From NCBI GenBank assembly GCA_039545355.1, contig BCJJ01000103.1, forward strand, positions 1 through 19,656: 19,656 bases of DNA. The letters are read 5' to 3'. This DNA comes from Trichosporon coremiiforme (Eukaryota > Basidiomycota > Tremellomycetes > Trichosporonales > Trichosporonaceae). Position 1 is the first letter of the stretch. Every line of letters starts with the position of its first letter. Below are positions 18,496 through 19,656 of the stretch, in pieces. Under the pieces are notes generated by a model that was not told where the DNA came from, ran no database searches, and was given only the letters and a program-made list of their open reading frames with translations. Made by a program: the position numbers and the translations under genes.

Positions 18496-19515
18496 ATGGC
18501 GCTCTTGCTGCTGATACCCCTGCATCTCATCTTCTCCCTGATTCCAACCACCAACCCCATCTACTCCTCAACTCCAACCCCCAACCTCGTAGTCTCACCA
18601 ACTCCAACCACCAGCCTGGTAGTCTCCCCAATCCCAACCACAATACTGATCACTTCTAAGGTCTATTACAGCTCTTTCCCACATATCGTCGAGTCCATAG
18701 TTGTCCATGCCGACTACAAAACCAAGCTCCGGTGTCGGGCTACGTGTCGAGCGTTGCGGCGATACACCGACACCCTTCTTCTCGCAAGAGCAGTAACCAT
18801 CGAAAACGTGATAGCTGGGAGCTGGAGCACCGGTTTCAACAACGGGGTAATGGTATCACCCTTCGTGGGACCAACCTAACCCTTCTTCAAGCAAAAAGGT
18901 GACACCCCCGCCCAACGTCGGGAGCTCCATTCTCGCATGGCCAAGCTCGTCATCGATAAGGTGGAGGCGACGGCACTCAATCCGTTACTAGGTCGGTTGC
19001 AGCGGGTACTCATCGATCAACTCTCCCGTGGCTCCAACTACCAATTGCCGGAGTTTGACGAACCCTTCTTCCTGGCCATGGAGGTGTACAGAGAATGCCC
19101 CTGTGGCAGGGACGATCTTCAACCGCCTTTTCATCATGGCGCTTCCAGGGTGAACATCTCCCTCAGAACGAACGATGAAAGCCATGTGCAGCTAGTTGAC
19201 CCCCGAGGGGAGATGAAGATTCCGCCAGGGTCAGCTTCACAGTGCCATCTCCTTCAGCACGTCTTGAACGACGGCGTGCTCCGCCTCCAGCTATTCATCC
19301 ATGTCTTCCTCACGGAACCTTCGATCGAGCATTTGCCAGCCTACATGTTCCCCGAAGTGGTCGCGATGGATCTGGATCCCGCCTTCACCTGCGTCATCAA
19401 GATCCCCACAACGAGTTCGAGTCCGGGCCGATTCTTGAGGAGAGTGAACTCAGCTTTCGCGAAGCACCTACGCATCCCGGGCAGCAGGATACTCGTGATT
19501 CAGAGTAAGAACTAG
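18496..19515 (+). CDS. F-box-like family protein D
   Basis: Exons 18496-18846 and 18892-19515 encode 324 residues. The 45-nt intron starts GTAATG, contains the branch sequence CCTAAC and ends TTCAAG; it removes the in-frame TAA at 18877-18879 and keeps the frame. A 5' splice site at 18853 (GTATCA) would also keep frame. The N-terminus starts with MALLLLIPLHLIFSLIP, which looks like a signal or membrane segment, then four 10-residue repeats (16-55), then an F-box-like segment at about 58-95 (YYSSFPHIVESIVVHADYKT, then KLRCRATCRALRRYTDTLLL). The second half carries NYQLP, the Cys-x-Cys motif CPC (186-188), DLQPPFHH, CHLLQHVLN, LTEPSIEHLPAYMFP and the C-terminal motif AFAKHLRIPGSRILVI. The F-box-like region and second half match paralogues B and C. 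The hydrophobic, repeat-bearing start is unlike the other members, so the true start may lie downstream. Confidence 0.7.
18541..18660 (+). repeat. 30-bp coding minisatellite, four imperfect units
   Basis: Units are at 18541-18570, 18571-18600, 18601-18630 and 18631-18660, each starting A[CT][TC]CCAACC. In the gene D frame they encode 10-residue units of the type [IT]PT[TP]xxxxSx. Another frame is also open (18420-18659), encoding a repeat of SNHQPxSLxN type. Confidence 0.85.
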
Positions 19516-19656
19516 AACAGGACTTCTGAGCCTGTTATCGGTTCTGCTTGGGAATACTATAGCCTAAACTAGGGTCACAGGTTAAGTCGAACGGATGCGC
19601 ACGGTCCCGTCATCGTCAACCTCGCCGTGGCTCATGTTCTGATCCATAACTCATGC
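19516..19656. other. 3' flank of gene D to window end
   Basis: This 141-bp stretch has no recognisable feature; it should hold the 3' end signals of gene D. Confidence 0.4.

Noticed and set aside
18420..18659. Separate small gene of 79 codons containing SNHQP-type repeats
   Set aside because: The repeat DNA is open in more than one frame, the frame ends just before the F-box-like region, and no phase-correct splice joins it to gene D.

Overview
The window looks like nuclear DNA of a basidiomycetous yeast, most likely Tremellomycetes and perhaps the Trichosporonales. The reasons are GC-rich coding sequence, pyrimidine-rich leaders before start codons, very short introns (34-45 nt), a Mug190-type tricalbin-like protein, and a tandem group of divergent F-box-like paralogues. 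The lineage is inferred from these traits and no species marker is present.

Bases 1-93 are the 3' two thirds of a U6 spliceosomal snRNA gene whose 5' end lies outside the window. It ends in a T6 tract and is followed by a possible extragenic B-block. Next, on the minus strand, is an intronless gene (451-1392) for a Ser/Pro-rich protein with an NTF2/SnoaL-like C-terminal domain. About 4.9 kb follow (1393-6301) in which I can support no gene.

The largest gene (6302-10527, minus) encodes a protein of about 1,396 residues: a disordered N-terminus, a hydrophobic hairpin, an SMP lipid-transfer domain and at least two C2 domains, as in Mug190 and tricalbin membrane-contact-site proteins. It has one 35-nt intron. 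It is divergent from a five-exon plus-strand gene (11730-14092) for a 740-residue protein of unknown function, and the two share a 1.2-kb intergenic region.

From 14361 to 19515 there are four plus-strand members of one divergent family. Three have an F-box-like N-terminal helix region. All four share a middle Cys-x-Cys motif, a region around a Cys/Ser-x-Leu-Leu-like helix, and a C-terminal motif like F-x-x-x-L-x-I-x-x-x-R-x-x-V. The second has a single-base frameshift, the third lacks the F-box half, and the fourth carries a 30-bp minisatellite in its 5' coding end and one intron that removes an in-frame stop. This points to a lineage-specific F-box-like array turning over by duplication and decay. 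No mobile element, CRISPR array, rRNA or tRNA was found.
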